Assembly: GCA_007692495.1 (NCBI GenBank)
Contig: REBZ01000117.1
Span: 1 to 54,243 of the forward strand
DNA: 54,243 nucleotides
Direction of reading: 5' to 3'
From: Alkalicoccus sp.
Lineage (GTDB): Bacteria; Bacillota; Bacilli; Bacillales; Salisediminibacteriaceae
The notes below the pieces were generated by a model. The model worked only from the letters and a program-made list of their open reading frames with translations, was not told the DNA's origin and searched no databases. Shown piece by piece: positions 27,422-36,628 of this stretch. Each line of letters begins with the position of its first letter. Position 1 is the first letter of the stretch. The position numbers were made by a program, and so were the translations under genes.

Positions 27422-29005
27422 ATGATGAGCATGATACATGATCACCTACAGATTGACCAACTATTAAAACAGTCCACTGTCCGCCGGCAGCTTACAGTGC
27501 CCGAACTCGTGGAAACCGCAGTGCGCAGGGAAGAAGGTGTCCTGACTTCTGATGGGGCCTTCCGGGCGACAACCGGTGCTTACACAGGACGCTCTCCCAA
27601 GGACCGCTTCATTGTAGAGGAATCCTCAGTTAAAGAAAGCGTCGAATGGGGAGCTGTCAATCAGCCGATCACGACAGAAATTTTTGAAAGTCTCGAACAA
27701 AAGGTGCTTCAGTATCTATCCGGACGAAAGCAGATTTTCTCCCGCCGTGCCTATGCGGGTGCCGACAGCCGCTGGCGCCTCCCTGTGGATATAATTAACG
27801 AGTACGCCTGGCATCAGCTTTTTGCTCATCAGCTCTTTCTTCGTCCGGAAGAAATAGAAGGAGAAGCAGAGATGAAACCGTTTACGATTATATCTGCTCC
27901 CGGGTTCAAAGCAGTTCCTGAAGAGGACGGAACCCGGTCCGAGGCTTTTGTAATCGTCTCTTTTGAAAAAAGAACGGTACTGATAGGCGGCACAGCCTAT
28001 GCAGGAGAAATGAAAAAATCAATTTTCTCCATTATGAATTATCTTCTTCCCGAACAGCAGGTGCTGCCTATGCACTGCTCTGCCAATGTAAGTGATGAGG
28101 GAGACTCCGCTTTGTTTTTCGGCCTTTCAGGAACGGGTAAAACGACTCTTTCCGCTTCCGACGACAGGCAGCTGATAGGCGACGATGAGCATGGATGGTC
28201 CAAAGACGGTATTTTTAATTTTGAAGGCGGGTGCTACGCGAAAGGTATCGGTCTGACACAGGAAAAGGAACCGGAAATTTTTCAGGCTATTAAATTCGGA
28301 ACGGTGCTGGAAAACGTTGCTTTATATGAAGACCGCTCGCCGGATTATGAGAGCGATTTCTTCACAGAAAACACCCGTGCTGCCTATCCATTGACATATA
28401 TTCCTTCCGCAGCTCTCCCAAGCACAGCGGGCCATCCGGACGTGATTCTGTTTCTGACTGCTGATGCTACCGGTGTACTTCCACCGATCAGCAGGCTGAA
28501 CCGTTCCCAGGCTATGTACCATTTCCTTTCGGGCTACACGAGCAAGCTCGCCGGAACAGAACGCGGCATTACAGAGCCTACTCCAGTGTTTTCTCCATGC
28601 TTCGGCGCTCCCTTCCTTCCCCGGGATGCTTCTGTATACGCTGAAATGCTCGGCAAAAAAATGGAAGAGCATGATACAGATGTTTATCTCGTGAATACCG
28701 GTTGGACAGGAGGAGCCTATGGAGTAGGGAAACGCATGGACCTTCGTTTCACACGGGCTATGGTCAAGGCAGCCTTAAATGGAGATCTTGCTCATACTTC
28801 CACCATTACTGATGAAGCATTCGGCTTGGAAATCCCGGCCAGCTGTCCGGACGTGCCGCCGGAAGTTCTTCAGCCCCGTCTCATGTGGGACCGTGTTGAG
28901 GACTATGAAGCCGCTGCTAAAGTGCTTGCAGCCAAGTTTCATACTAATTTTACACGCTTCAATAATGTAACTGAGGATATCTTGCGTGGAGGTCCGGTTC
29001 TATAG
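27422..29005 (+). CDS. pckA: Phosphoenolpyruvate carboxykinase (ATP)
   Basis: This 527-residue enzyme converts oxaloacetate and ATP to phosphoenolpyruvate for gluconeogenesis. The ATP loop GLSGTGKTT is near residues 233-241, the metal and substrate motif [19 protein letters not shown] follows at about 253, and [13 protein letters not shown] is near residues 51-63. The length is normal. It is divergent from metK and ends in a perfect palindromic terminator. Three CcpN-like boxes suggest repression on sugars. Confidence 0.97.
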   Translation: MMSMIHDHLQIDQLLKQSTVRRQLTVPELVETAVRREEGVLTSDGAFRATTGAYTGRSPKDRFIVEESSVKESVEWGAVNQPITTEIFESLEQKVLQYLSGRKQIFSRRAYAGADSRWRLPVDIINEYAWHQLFAHQLFLRPEEIEGEAEMKPFTIISAPGFKAVPEEDGTRSEAFVIVSFEKRTVLIGGTAYAGEMKKSIFSIMNYLLPEQQVLPMHCSANVSDEGDSALFFGLSGTGKTTLSASDDRQLIGDDEHGWSKDGIFNFEGGCYAKGIGLTQEKEPEIFQAIKFGTVLENVALYEDRSPDYESDFFTENTRAAYPLTYIPSAALPSTAGHPDVILFLTADATGVLPPISRLNRSQAMYHFLSGYTSKLAGTERGITEPTPVFSPCFGAPFLPRDASVYAEMLGKKMEEHDTDVYLVNTGWTGGAYGVGKRMDLRFTRAMVKAALNGDLAHTSTITDEAFGLEIPASCPDVPPEVLQPRLMWDRVEDYEAAAKVLAAKFHTNFTRFNNVTEDILRGGPVL

Positions 29006-29009
29006 CGTA

Positions 29010-29047
29010 AAAAAAGAGGTTCCGCTCTAGAGCGGAACCTCTTTTTT
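29010..29047. terminator. Bidirectional terminator between pckA and ytkD
   Basis: The stem core AGAGGTTCCGCTCT / AGAGCGGAACCTCT is a perfect palindrome, flanked by six A residues on one side and six T residues on the other. Confidence 0.93.
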
Positions 29048-29068
29048 GGCGCTTACGGACGGCTGTTT

Positions 29069-29584
29069 TTATAATTTCCGCTCTTTTTTGGCTTCAGTTT
29101 CCGAACCGGCAAAAAAGCGGATATAAATTTCCTTCATGCTCAATGGAAGTACATTATCTTTCATTATAAAACTGTACTTTTTATTTTTCCGGATGGAGGA
29201 CGGAAGTTCCGTAAGAAGCTTCGGCCCTTCTGTTTCATGATAGGAAGATTTCTTTTCGAGCCTGCCGACTTCCGCATAATAAACATTCTTTACGACTGTT
29301 TCTGCTTTCCCGGCCACTTTATACTGGCCGATATAGTAAAGATGTTTAACTACTCCGCCGGTTTCTTCATAAACTTCCCGGACAGCCGCCTCATCCGGAC
29401 GTTCTCCATCTTCAACTTTCCCCCCTGGAAATTCGACTCCCCGGGACGGATGTTTAGTTAAAAGCCAGCTGTCTTTATACCGGCTGATTACCCACACATG
29501 CTTTGGAGCTTTTGAATAAGGATGGTCCCTGGTGGAAAAGCAAACCTGGTTGTAATAATAATCCTGAAACGTTTCTTCCTTCAT
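29069..29584 (-). CDS. ytkD: Nudix hydrolase YtkD
   Basis: A 171-residue Nudix protein matching B. subtilis YtkD, which has been described as an 8-oxo-dGTPase and RNA pyrophosphohydrolase. The Nudix box GGKVEDGERPDEAAVREVYE, running on to EETG, lies at residues 54-76, and YYYNQVCFS, APKHVWVISR and KYSFIMKDNVLP are family features. I start at ATG 29584, seven bases after GGAGGG; the frame opens 16 codons earlier without support. It follows mobA on the same strand after a gap of about 25 bp. Confidence 0.9.
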   Translation of the reverse strand: MKEETFQDYYYNQVCFSTRDHPYSKAPKHVWVISRYKDSWLLTKHPSRGVEFPGGKVEDGERPDEAAVREVYEETGGVVKHLYYIGQYKVAGKAETVVKNVYYAEVGRLEKKSSYHETEGPKLLTELPSSIRKNKKYSFIMKDNVLPLSMKEIYIRFFAGSETEAKKERKL

Positions 29585-29609
29585 CGTATTTCCCTCCGCA
29601 CTGTGACCT

Positions 29610-30230
29610 TCAGCTCTCTTTCTGCCGGTCAAACCAGAAAAGAAGCTTGTCGTATTCCTCCGGATGATTCATATTAAAAAAGGAGGCTTCAACCGTTTCC
29701 TTTTTTATTCCTTCCTCTATCATATCGCTCTCAGTGATGATGTCAAAGTTAATCTTATCAAAAAACGCTTTCAGAGATCGTTCTCCATCTGAAAGACAAT
29801 TTTTCAGTACGGGAAGACAGTCAGCACGATAAGCTGCCAGAAGCGGCTGCCTTCTGCCGTTAATGACCGGAAGAACAGCCTGGTACTCTGACGTTTTTAT
29901 TTTTCCGGTTAAATATTTGACCACTTCGGGTCTGATAAGAGGCATGTCACAGGCAGCAGCGAGGTACCAGTCTGCTTGTTCTTTTTCCATTCCTGCTTCC
30001 AGCCCGGCAAGTGGACCTTCCCCGGGATGAAGATCCACCGCAACCGGCAGCCCTGTAAAAAGGTATGTTTCTGCTTCATCTGCTGAGATTACCTGACTAT
30101 CCGTCCATTCGGAGAGAGCTTGTACAATACGTTCCACTGCCGTCTTATCCCCAATCGGAAGCAGTGCTTTATTTTTCCCCATTCTGCTGGATTTTCCTCC
30201 AGCGAGTATCAGCCCGGTTATATGCAGCAT
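29610..30230 (-). CDS. mobA: Molybdenum cofactor guanylyltransferase
   Basis: A 206-residue nucleotidyltransferase that links GMP to molybdopterin. The GTP-binding signature LILAGGKSSRMGKNKALLP lies at about residues 7-25, and the catalytic acids are in AAACDMPLI near residue 95. I place the start at ATG 30230 just after GGGGAG; the upstream extension is not supported. It is upstream of ytkD, so the pairing may be accidental. moaB, another cofactor gene, is at 36.1-36.6 kb. Confidence 0.88.
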   Translation of the reverse strand: MLHITGLILAGGKSSRMGKNKALLPIGDKTAVERIVQALSEWTDSQVISADEAETYLFTGLPVAVDLHPGEGPLAGLEAGMEKEQADWYLAAACDMPLIRPEVVKYLTGKIKTSEYQAVLPVINGRRQPLLAAYRADCLPVLKNCLSDGERSLKAFFDKINFDIITESDMIEEGIKKETVEASFFNMNHPEEYDKLLFWFDRQKES

Positions 30231-30448
30231 AGTTCTCCCCCCTTTTATTCTCGTAAAGCTATCCTTAGATTGTTTATGACCTTTACGATTTCCGATTTTA
30301 CTTTCCACTCAGCTGTTATTCATAATACTATTTTTGTATTGTTAATACTATCCGTATGCCTTTCAGACTAATGCATCCACCATACATTCGGATGCTTTAG
30401 AAAGAATCGTTAAAGCCGGAGCCGCCAGCAGCAAAACATGCTGCTTTT

Positions 30449-31090
30449 TTATTCACGGCCTGAAAATATACCATCCATAAGATAAACGTGCTTCTTCGTT
30501 TCCATCGGGACGCTTTCCGAAACAATCCTGTCTATTTCCACGGGTGGGCTTCTGCAGATCATAAACAAAAAGCAAACAGCGATAGTACCAGCCATAATAA
30601 AAACAGATACATCATTGTTCCTTCTTCTGCGGAAGGATGGTTAATATAAATAAAATAACTAAGGAGAAGGCCATCAAGTATAAACAGGAAAAGATGGAAC
30701 AATAATGATCCTTAATTGCTTCTGACGGTTTCCGGAGGATGATCATATTACAGATTCCAGGGGAACGAGAATTCCTGGTCCAGGAGGAAATAAATTTGGA
30801 ATAACCATATAAGAGGCATTTCCAGAAAACCGGTCCAGAAAATCAGCTGAAACGATACTAAGGCGGTTACTGACGATCAGCGGCAGCAATGTGAAGGGCA
30901 ATAAAACCGCTTGCCGTTATAAAATGCAGTATCACTGTTTCTTTATAATGAAGGTCCGTGACCACAGCAAGTACAATTGGTGTTAAAATAAGTGCAGCAC
31001 TATCATCCGGGGAAAAACAGCCACCATGGAGCCGGGAAGAAAAACGTAAACAAACATCTTGATACCATTAGCCGGCCGGTCATTCTTGAG
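30449..31090 (-). pseudogene. Decayed ArsB-type arsenite efflux pump
   Basis: No intact frame crosses this stretch, but minus-strand pieces in shifting frames resemble an ArsB/NhaD-type transporter. Examples are SAALILTPIVLAVV, HFITASGFIALHIAA, SADFLDRFSGNASYMVIPNL, RKPSEAIKDH, and a tail IVSESVPMETKKHVYLMDG ending in a stop at 30449. Several frameshifts and stops break it, and the first 80 or so residues of a normal ArsB are missing. It is therefore a remnant and cannot work as a pump. Confidence 0.65.
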
Positions 31091-31121
31091 ATTTTCAATT
31101 TCCGCTCTCTCTTATTACATG

Positions 31122-31127
31122 CTATAA
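31122..31127 (+). promoter_or_regulatory. Extended -10 promoter of the acidic membrane protein gene
   Basis: TGCTATAAT ends at 31127, about 38 bp before the start codon. The -35 is weak. Confidence 0.5.
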
Positions 31128-31164
31128 TACGTTGAACAATCATCCCTGAATATGAGGTGACAAA

Positions 31165-31941
31165 ATGCCGAGGCAAAAATTAATTATTCTTGGGATTGGT
31201 GCCCTGGTTTTAGCTGTCTTATCGATCATTCTTTTTATCATCGACAGTGATCAGCAGGTTATCCAGACCGAGGAAGTAAATACAGCGAATACAGAGGAAC
31301 CCGCTCCTGACATAGAATCAGAAGAAACAACTACGAGGGAGGAACCGGTAAATGTGGAAACGTCAGAAGAAAATACTTCTGACGTTCCATCCGCACAGGA
31401 GGATTCCTACCGCTCCGCTGCGCAGGAAGCATTGGAGGAATATACACCGGAAGAAAACGACCCGTTCACACAGGAGGCTTTTGAAGAACAGGCCCTGTTA
31501 TTTACGATTTACCAGCAGATTCGGGAAGACAGCAGCAGTGAAGACACGTCCCCGGAAGAAGCTGCAGAATGGATTTCTCTCGAGCTCACAGGATGGAAGG
31601 ATTTTGCAGAAGAAAACTACGATTTCAGCTACGATTCCGGCAGTTTCAATGAATTTGTCAGTGAAGAACAGGCTCTCACACTCGAAGAAGATGCTGAAGT
31701 TCGTTTATTTATAGACGAACTGGAAGAAGCAGACGAAGAGCTGGGCAGGCGCCAGCTGGAATTTCAATTTGCACTTCCTTACATCTGGCACGAGATTCAG
31801 GAAGAGGCGGCTTCAGAATATGATGTTAATCCGGATAATACATCCGAATGGAATCAGCTGTATTTCGAAATAGAGCAGCGCGTATTTGAGGATATCGCTG
31901 AAGACAATCCTGAATTTTTCGAAGGAAATACCGACAGCTGA
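31165..31941 (+). CDS. Hypothetical membrane-anchored acidic protein
   Basis: I do not recognise it. The 258-residue protein has one N-terminal helix (LIILGIGALVLAVLSIILFI, residues 6-25) that would anchor or export it, then a disordered Glu/Thr/Ser linker of about 70 residues, then an acidic helical domain from about residue 85. Extremely low basic content outside the first residues fits an extracellular domain in salty or alkaline surroundings. GAGGTG lies five bases before the ATG and an extended -10 (TGCTATAAT) lies at about 31119-31127. A strong terminator follows. The function is unknown. Confidence 0.75.
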   Translation: MPRQKLIILGIGALVLAVLSIILFIIDSDQQVIQTEEVNTANTEEPAPDIESEETTTREEPVNVETSEENTSDVPSAQEDSYRSAAQEALEEYTPEENDPFTQEAFEEQALLFTIYQQIREDSSSEDTSPEEAAEWISLELTGWKDFAEENYDFSYDSGSFNEFVSEEQALTLEEDAEVRLFIDELEEADEELGRRQLEFQFALPYIWHEIQEEAASEYDVNPDNTSEWNQLYFEIEQRVFEDIAEDNPEFFEGNTDS

Positions 31942-32003
31942 AAATTATAAACTCTTGAAGCTTTTGTATTAAAGTTAGGTCCCCCAAAAAATCTGTTCAT
32001 AAA

Positions 32004-32040
32004 GAACCCCCTGTCAGCCATTAACTGACAGGGGGTTCCA
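32004..32040 (+). terminator. Terminator of the acidic membrane protein gene
   Basis: GAACCCCCTGTCAG (32004-32017) pairs with CTGACAGGGGGTTC (32025-32038). A family-B-like end, GTTGATCAAGTTATT, begins four bases after it. Confidence 0.88.
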
Positions 32041-32233
32041 TTTGTTGATCAAGTTATTCATTCGGCCTCACTATTCTGTGGAATGGAAATGTTTCTCCTG
32101 AACTTTCCGGAAAGAAGCAGTTTCTCTTCGTTCGATCTATATGATCTTCCTGGCTGTTATGAAAAGAATAGCCCGGCCTTCCAACTGAAAAGTCGGTGGC
32201 CCGCGTACGATGTTAAAGCCACCAATTTTTTAA

Positions 32234-32694
32234 GTTGCCTTGAAAATAAAATATGGACGGGAGAAACGTCCGCCTTCGTTTCCAAGGGGAGGCTTTCCGG
32301 GCGGGCCGGCTTCAGCTGATTCCGTCCTCTTTCGTCGGTTGGAGTGGGACTCTTCCTTCATCGCTTCGGAGTCCCCCCTTGGCTCCTGCAGCTTCCGGAA
32401 AAAAATGCGAAGGTATTTCTTTCAAGTGGGATGTTTAAAATCCAACGATATAGAAGGTTATTTTCATCCCTCATGGTGCAAAAACTTTTCATGCGTGTCT
32501 CTGTTAAAGCTCCGTGTTGTTATTGGAGTGCCTGCGGCTTTTTTACTGAATGAGAAAAAGGAATCATAAAAAGCAGAAGGACGTCTCTTTCATGGATGAA
32601 AAAACGAAGTGAAAACCGGCCCGTGGAAGAAGGAGATCTCCTCCACGGCCGGGCTGGAGCGAAGTTTCTTGAGGGCTCAACACCAAAATTTAAC
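32234..32694 (-). repeat. Family A intergenic repeat, copy A3 (longest)
   Basis: On the minus strand it starts with GTTAAATTTTGGTGTTGA (32677-32694) and ends at ATTTTCAAGGCAAC (about 32234). At about 460 bp it is the fullest copy; A1 and A5 lack parts of it. It includes the shared blocks GGAAAGCCTCCCC, GACTCCGAAGCGATG and TGCACCATGAGGGATGAAAA. The gap 32042-32233 in front may hold the end of a family B copy but is otherwise uninformative. No gene is seen. Confidence 0.7.
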
Positions 32695-32753
32695 ATAGCT
32701 ATTTTTTAAAAGCCCCTTCATTAAAAATCTACAGGAGACGCAGGCTGAAACTT

Positions 32754-34391
32754 TTAAGGTTTATCTGCTATAGAAGCTACTCCCTCCGGTACAGCCGACA
32801 AAATGGCTGCCTGACCGTGATGTACAACCCCGTACGGGCGAAGTTTTTCCACTGCCTCCTTTAAAAGGTCCTCCGAATGCTCCGGAGCCAGTACATAATC
32901 CACTGTTTCTCCTTTCCACTTATCAAGCTCTTCGGAGGAAGTTGTCCGGATAGTACGGTAGCCGAGCCGTTCCCACTTCTTTGCATATTGAGCAGTTTCG
33001 GAAAGAACGATCATCGTTTTCCGGCGCGGCCCCTCCTCAGTATGGGACACAGCTGATTTCAGAGCTTCCGCATAGCTGTCCTTATCCAGCTTCAGTCCAA
33101 AATGACCCGTAGCCGTCCCAAGTGCCTCATTCAAATCTGCGTACAGATCTTCTATGTCCTCGAGTCCAACAGATAGACGGACAAGGTCTGATGTAGTACC
33201 GGAGCTTTCCCGGTCTTCTTCGCTGAGCTGGAGGTGGGTGGTGGAAGCCGGATGAATAATCAGACTTTTCGCATCCCCGACATTAGCGACGTGGGACCAG
33301 AGTGATACGTGCTTAATAAGCTCACGCCCCGCCTCCATGCCGCCGTCAATACCGAAGTTGACAACACCTCCGAATCCTCCATCAAGATATTTCACCGCGA
33401 GTTCGTGTGCCGGGTGAGCTTCCAATCCGGGATACTTGACCCAGTTAACTGCCGGATGCTCCTGGAGACGTCTGGCAAGAGTAAGAGCATTCTTCTGATG
33501 CCGTTCCATTCGGAGTGACAATGTTTCCAGTCCCTGAAGCAGATAAAAAGCGTTCTGAGGACTAAGCGCAGCTCCAATATCACGCAGAAGCTGCACACGC
33601 ATTTTCAGAATAAAAGCCATATCTCCGAGATCATTATATACGAGCCCGTTGTAACTCGGATCCGGCTCATGATACTGCGGGAATTTTTCTTTGTTCCACG
33701 TAAAACGGCCTCCGTCAACGACCACGCCGCCAATCGTCGTTCCGTGCCCCCCGATCCATTTCGTTGCAGAATGAATAACGATATCCGCTCCATGCTGAAG
33801 CGGGCGGCAGACAGCAGGCGTTCCGAACGTATTATCAACAATTAACGGAATTCCGGCATCGTGGGCTGCGTCAGAAACCGCATGAAAGTCGAGCACCTGA
33901 AGACCGGGGTTACCGATTGTCTCAGCAAAAACAGCTTTTGTGTTATCTTTAATTGCCTGCTTAACAGCATTAATGTCCGATATATCCACAAGCGACACAT
34001 CGATCCCGTATTTTGGAAGAGTGATGGCAAAAAGATTATAGGTGCCTCCGTAAAGATGGGAGGCAGCAACGATGTGGTCCCCGCTCTGAGCCACGTTCAT
34101 AATGGACATTGTGATTGCAGCCATGCCGGAGGAAGTGCCGAGTGCCCCTACCCCGTCTTCCAGAACAGCCATTCGCTTTTCAAAAGCATCAACGGTCGGA
34201 TTCATGATCCGGCTGTAAATATTGCCTGGTTCTGTGAGTGAAAACAGCCGTTCAGCGTGATCAGCATCTTCAAACACGTAGGAGGTAGTCTGGTAAATCG
34301 GTACTGCCCGCGCCCCTGTCGTCGGATCCGGTACCTGTCCTGCATGCAGAAGCTGGGTTAAGAGACCTTGTTCATCAATTCTTTTTTTCAT
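32754..34391 (-). CDS. metY: O-acetylhomoserine sulfhydrylase (MetY) with C-terminal extra domain
   Basis: A 545-residue protein. Residues 1 to about 430 are a complete PLP-dependent Cys/Met enzyme of the MetY type: LHAGQVPDPTTGARAVPIYQ near the start, GTSSGMAAI, VDNTFGTP and the PLP lysine in SATKWIGGHG (about residue 209). It would make homocysteine from O-acetylhomoserine and sulfide. About 110 more residues follow, with a small Rossmann-like stretch starting RRKTMIVLSETAQYAKKW that resembles CoA-binding domains. I choose ATG 34391, nine bases after GGAGGT. Whether the extension is regulatory is not known. Confidence 0.88.
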   Translation of the reverse strand: MKKRIDEQGLLTQLLHAGQVPDPTTGARAVPIYQTTSYVFEDADHAERLFSLTEPGNIYSRIMNPTVDAFEKRMAVLEDGVGALGTSSGMAAITMSIMNVAQSGDHIVAASHLYGGTYNLFAITLPKYGIDVSLVDISDINAVKQAIKDNTKAVFAETIGNPGLQVLDFHAVSDAAHDAGIPLIVDNTFGTPAVCRPLQHGADIVIHSATKWIGGHGTTIGGVVVDGGRFTWNKEKFPQYHEPDPSYNGLVYNDLGDMAFILKMRVQLLRDIGAALSPQNAFYLLQGLETLSLRMERHQKNALTLARRLQEHPAVNWVKYPGLEAHPAHELAVKYLDGGFGGVVNFGIDGGMEAGRELIKHVSLWSHVANVGDAKSLIIHPASTTHLQLSEEDRESSGTTSDLVRLSVGLEDIEDLYADLNEALGTATGHFGLKLDKDSYAEALKSAVSHTEEGPRRKTMIVLSETAQYAKKWERLGYRTIRTTSSEELDKWKGETVDYVLAPEHSEDLLKEAVEKLRPYGVVHHGQAAILSAVPEGVASIADKP

Positions 34392-34667
34392 GTTTCTCAT
34401 ACCTCCACTAAAATAAAATATACATTCTAGTTTCTAGAAATAAATGCAAAGTCCTTCTTCTTATATAAAAGTACTTTTTTATCCGCATCTCCATTGTTTT
34501 TTATCTATACTCTGCGCAGTTCCATATTCCGGCGAACCATTATTACAAACACTTCCTGCTTCTTCCCAAAAACTTATTAAGTCCTTTTGCCCGGACGGTT
34601 TACAGAAGATTTTGGATACTTTACACTGTTAAAGAAATAATCGATCTTTGAAGGGAGATACGAAAAC

Positions 34668-35483
34668 ATGAAACCTGCTGTTTTTTTCGATTTGGATGAT
34701 ACTATACTCTGGGATGAAAAAAGTATTCAGCTTGCCTTTGATCGTACGTGCAGCTACGCTGAAGAAACTTATGCAGTAGACGCATCCGCCCTTGAAGAGG
34801 CTGTACGCCGAGCAGCGCGGAAAAGATACGCCTCCTATGATACATACGAATTTACGCAGATGATCGGCATAAACCCATTTGAAGGGCTCTGGGGTTCTTT
34901 CGAAGATGAAGAGAAAGGCTTTGATAAGCTGGCCGCTGTTATTAAAGAATACCAGCTGTATGCTTGGTACGACGGGCTGAAAGAATGTGGAACTGCAGAA
35001 TTTGAGGCTGCAGAAGACCTCGCTTCCCGATTCATCGAAGAACGAAAACGCTCGCCGGTTTTATTTGATGACGCACTGGAAGTTCTGGATAAACTCCAGG
35101 GGCGGTTCACGCTTGTACTGCTGACAAACGGATCTCCTCAGCTTCAACAGACAAAACTCACTATTACACCCGAAATTACTCCCTACTTCGATCAGGTTAT
35201 TATTTCCGGAGCTTTCGGCCGGGGTAAGCCGGATGCATCAATCTTTGAGTATGCTCTGGAAGTAAGCGGAGCCGACAGAGAAAATACTTGGATGGTAGGA
35301 GACAATCTGAAAACAGATATACTGGGAGCATGGCGGACCGGAATCACCTCTGTATGGCTGAACCGGTTTGAAAAAGAACCAATGGATGAAATTACAGCGG
35401 ACTATACTATTCAGGATCTGCATGAACTCCTTCCGCTCCTTTCTTCTACTAACGGAGACAGTCAGTCTCAGCCTTCCGAGTAA
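34668..35483 (+). CDS. HAD-superfamily hydrolase
   Basis: A 271-residue phosphatase-like protein with all HAD motifs: FFDLDDTILW (about residues 6-15, nucleophile Asp), LLTNGSP (about 152), GRGKPDASIFEYAL with the lysine (about 184) and MVGDNLKTDILGA (about 206). The cap domain is helical and lies between residues 17 and 125. The substrate is not predictable. GAAGGGAG precedes the ATG, and it is transcribed alone between metY and a composite repeat. The last 12 or so residues are Ser/Gln-rich and likely disordered. Confidence 0.87.
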   Translation: MKPAVFFDLDDTILWDEKSIQLAFDRTCSYAEETYAVDASALEEAVRRAARKRYASYDTYEFTQMIGINPFEGLWGSFEDEEKGFDKLAAVIKEYQLYAWYDGLKECGTAEFEAAEDLASRFIEERKRSPVLFDDALEVLDKLQGRFTLVLLTNGSPQLQQTKLTITPEITPYFDQVIISGAFGRGKPDASIFEYALEVSGADRENTWMVGDNLKTDILGAWRTGITSVWLNRFEKEPMDEITADYTIQDLHELLPLLSSTNGDSQSQPSE

Positions 35484-35517
35484 AGGAAACTACAGCTTTT
35501 TTTACAGGCTGCCTTGA

Positions 35518-35843
35518 AAACAAAGAGGGACGTTCGCTTTCGTTACCACGGAGAGGCTTTCCGAGCGGACCGGCCTCAGCTGATTCTGTCCTCCTTTTAC
35601 CGGCCAGAGTGGAGCTCGGCCTTGATCGCTCCGGAGTCCCTCCATGTCCACTTCAGCTTACGGTAAAAAAGACAGAGCAGGATCTCCCGTCTAAACATGC
35701 TTCAACCTTCCGTTTGGATAAGAGGTTACGTTATTATAAAAGGCTATTTTCATTCATCATGGTGCAATGATGCTGCATGAATATTTCTGTTAAAGCGAGT
35801 ATTTGAGAGATAAACCTATCTTACTAAGAGAGTTTGGTGTTGG
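35518..35843 (-). repeat. Family A intergenic repeat, copy A4
   Basis: An inverted copy of A1: on the minus strand it runs from AACACCAAACT (about 35843) to TTTTCAAGGCAGC (about 35518) and shares ATGCAGCATCATTGCACCAT. It keeps the middle block with CATGGAGGGACTCCGGAGCG that A1 has lost. Confidence 0.7.
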
Positions 35844-35869
35844 TGGCTTAAGGGAAAACCCCGCCTCGC

Positions 35870-36045
35870 CCTTTTTTCATCCAGGAGTCTGCCCTGCTGC
35901 TGCAGGGAAATAAGAGGAAGTTTTCTGCTGTAAAAAGCCTTATTATTCCATCAGTTTTCTTCGATAAAAGATCGATTTTTCTCCGTAATCCCCGGTGATC
36001 CGTGCTGTCAGGAGATCGTGTTCAAAGTCGACAGGGTGAAAAGCT
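35870..36045 (-). mobile_element. Truncated family B repeat, copy B4, fused to A4
   Basis: This resembles the half of B1 and B3 around CTGCTGCAGGGAAATAAG and GAGGAAGTTTTCTGCTGTAA. The terminal repeats are gone. It lies directly against copy A4 and runs up to the moaB terminator. Confidence 0.5.
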
Positions 36046-36047
36046 GA

Positions 36048-36090
36048 AGCTCAGCCCCCGGAAACGAAAAAAGTTTCCGGGGGCTGAGCT
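36048..36090 (-). terminator. Terminator of moaB
   Basis: An 18-bp stem, AGCTCAGCCCCCGGAAAC with GTTTCCGGGGGCTGAGCT, around GAAAAAA, three bases beyond the moaB stop. Confidence 0.8.
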
Positions 36091-36093
36091 GTA

Positions 36094-36606
36094 TTACAAG
36101 TCTTTTTGTATTTCCCGTACGATATGTGCGAGCTCCGGCTGCACAAGCTTTTTCATCGCAAGCTTAACTGCTCCACTGGATCCCGGAAGGCAGATAAGCG
36201 CCGTGCTGCCGCTTACCCCTGCGGCTGCCCGGCTCATAATGGCAGCGGATCCTATATCGTCTGTGTAACTGAGCATACGGAATATTTCCCCAAAACCGGT
36301 AATTTCCTTATCAAACAGCGGGTGCACTGTTTCAATCGTAATATCACGACGGGCAATCCCTGTTCCACCATTTAAGATAACGGAATCTGTTTCAACGGAT
36401 GATATTCCTTCTTTTACTGCAGCAAGAATTTCGTCCTTTTCATCGCGGACGACGATCCGGGAAACAGCTGTATGCCCGGCTTCTTCCAGATAATGAACAA
36501 TCAGCTTCCCGCTTTTATCTGTCTCTTTATTTCTTGTGTCACTTACGGTAACTACTCTGCAACGAACTTTTTCCGGTGCCGCTTTTTTATGTTCTTCTAC
36601 ACTCAC
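36094..36606 (-). CDS. moaB: Molybdenum cofactor biosynthesis protein MoaB/MogA
   Basis: This 170-residue protein acts in molybdopterin adenylylation. The family motifs are VVTVSDTRN (about residues 18-26), ILNGGTGIARRDITIE (about 77-92) and LPGSSGAVKLAM (about 140-151). I place the start at the GTG at 36606, eight bases after GGGAG; the TTG at 36621 has no such site. It follows a lipoprotein dehydrogenase gene on the same strand closely (22 bp), so the two may be co-transcribed. mobA is 6 kb away. Confidence 0.88.
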   Translation of the reverse strand: MSVEEHKKAAPEKVRCRVVTVSDTRNKETDKSGKLIVHYLEEAGHTAVSRIVVRDEKDEILAAVKEGISSVETDSVILNGGTGIARRDITIETVHPLFDKEITGFGEIFRMLSYTDDIGSAAIMSRAAAGVSGSTALICLPGSSGAVKLAMKKLVQPELAHIVREIQKDL

Positions 36607-36628
36607 CTGCTTCACTCCCAACGTTTTT

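Noticed and set aside
34444-34632. 62-residue plus-strand frame upstream of the HAD gene
   Set aside because: No Shine-Dalgarno and no family signal; probably promoter DNA for the flanking divergent genes.
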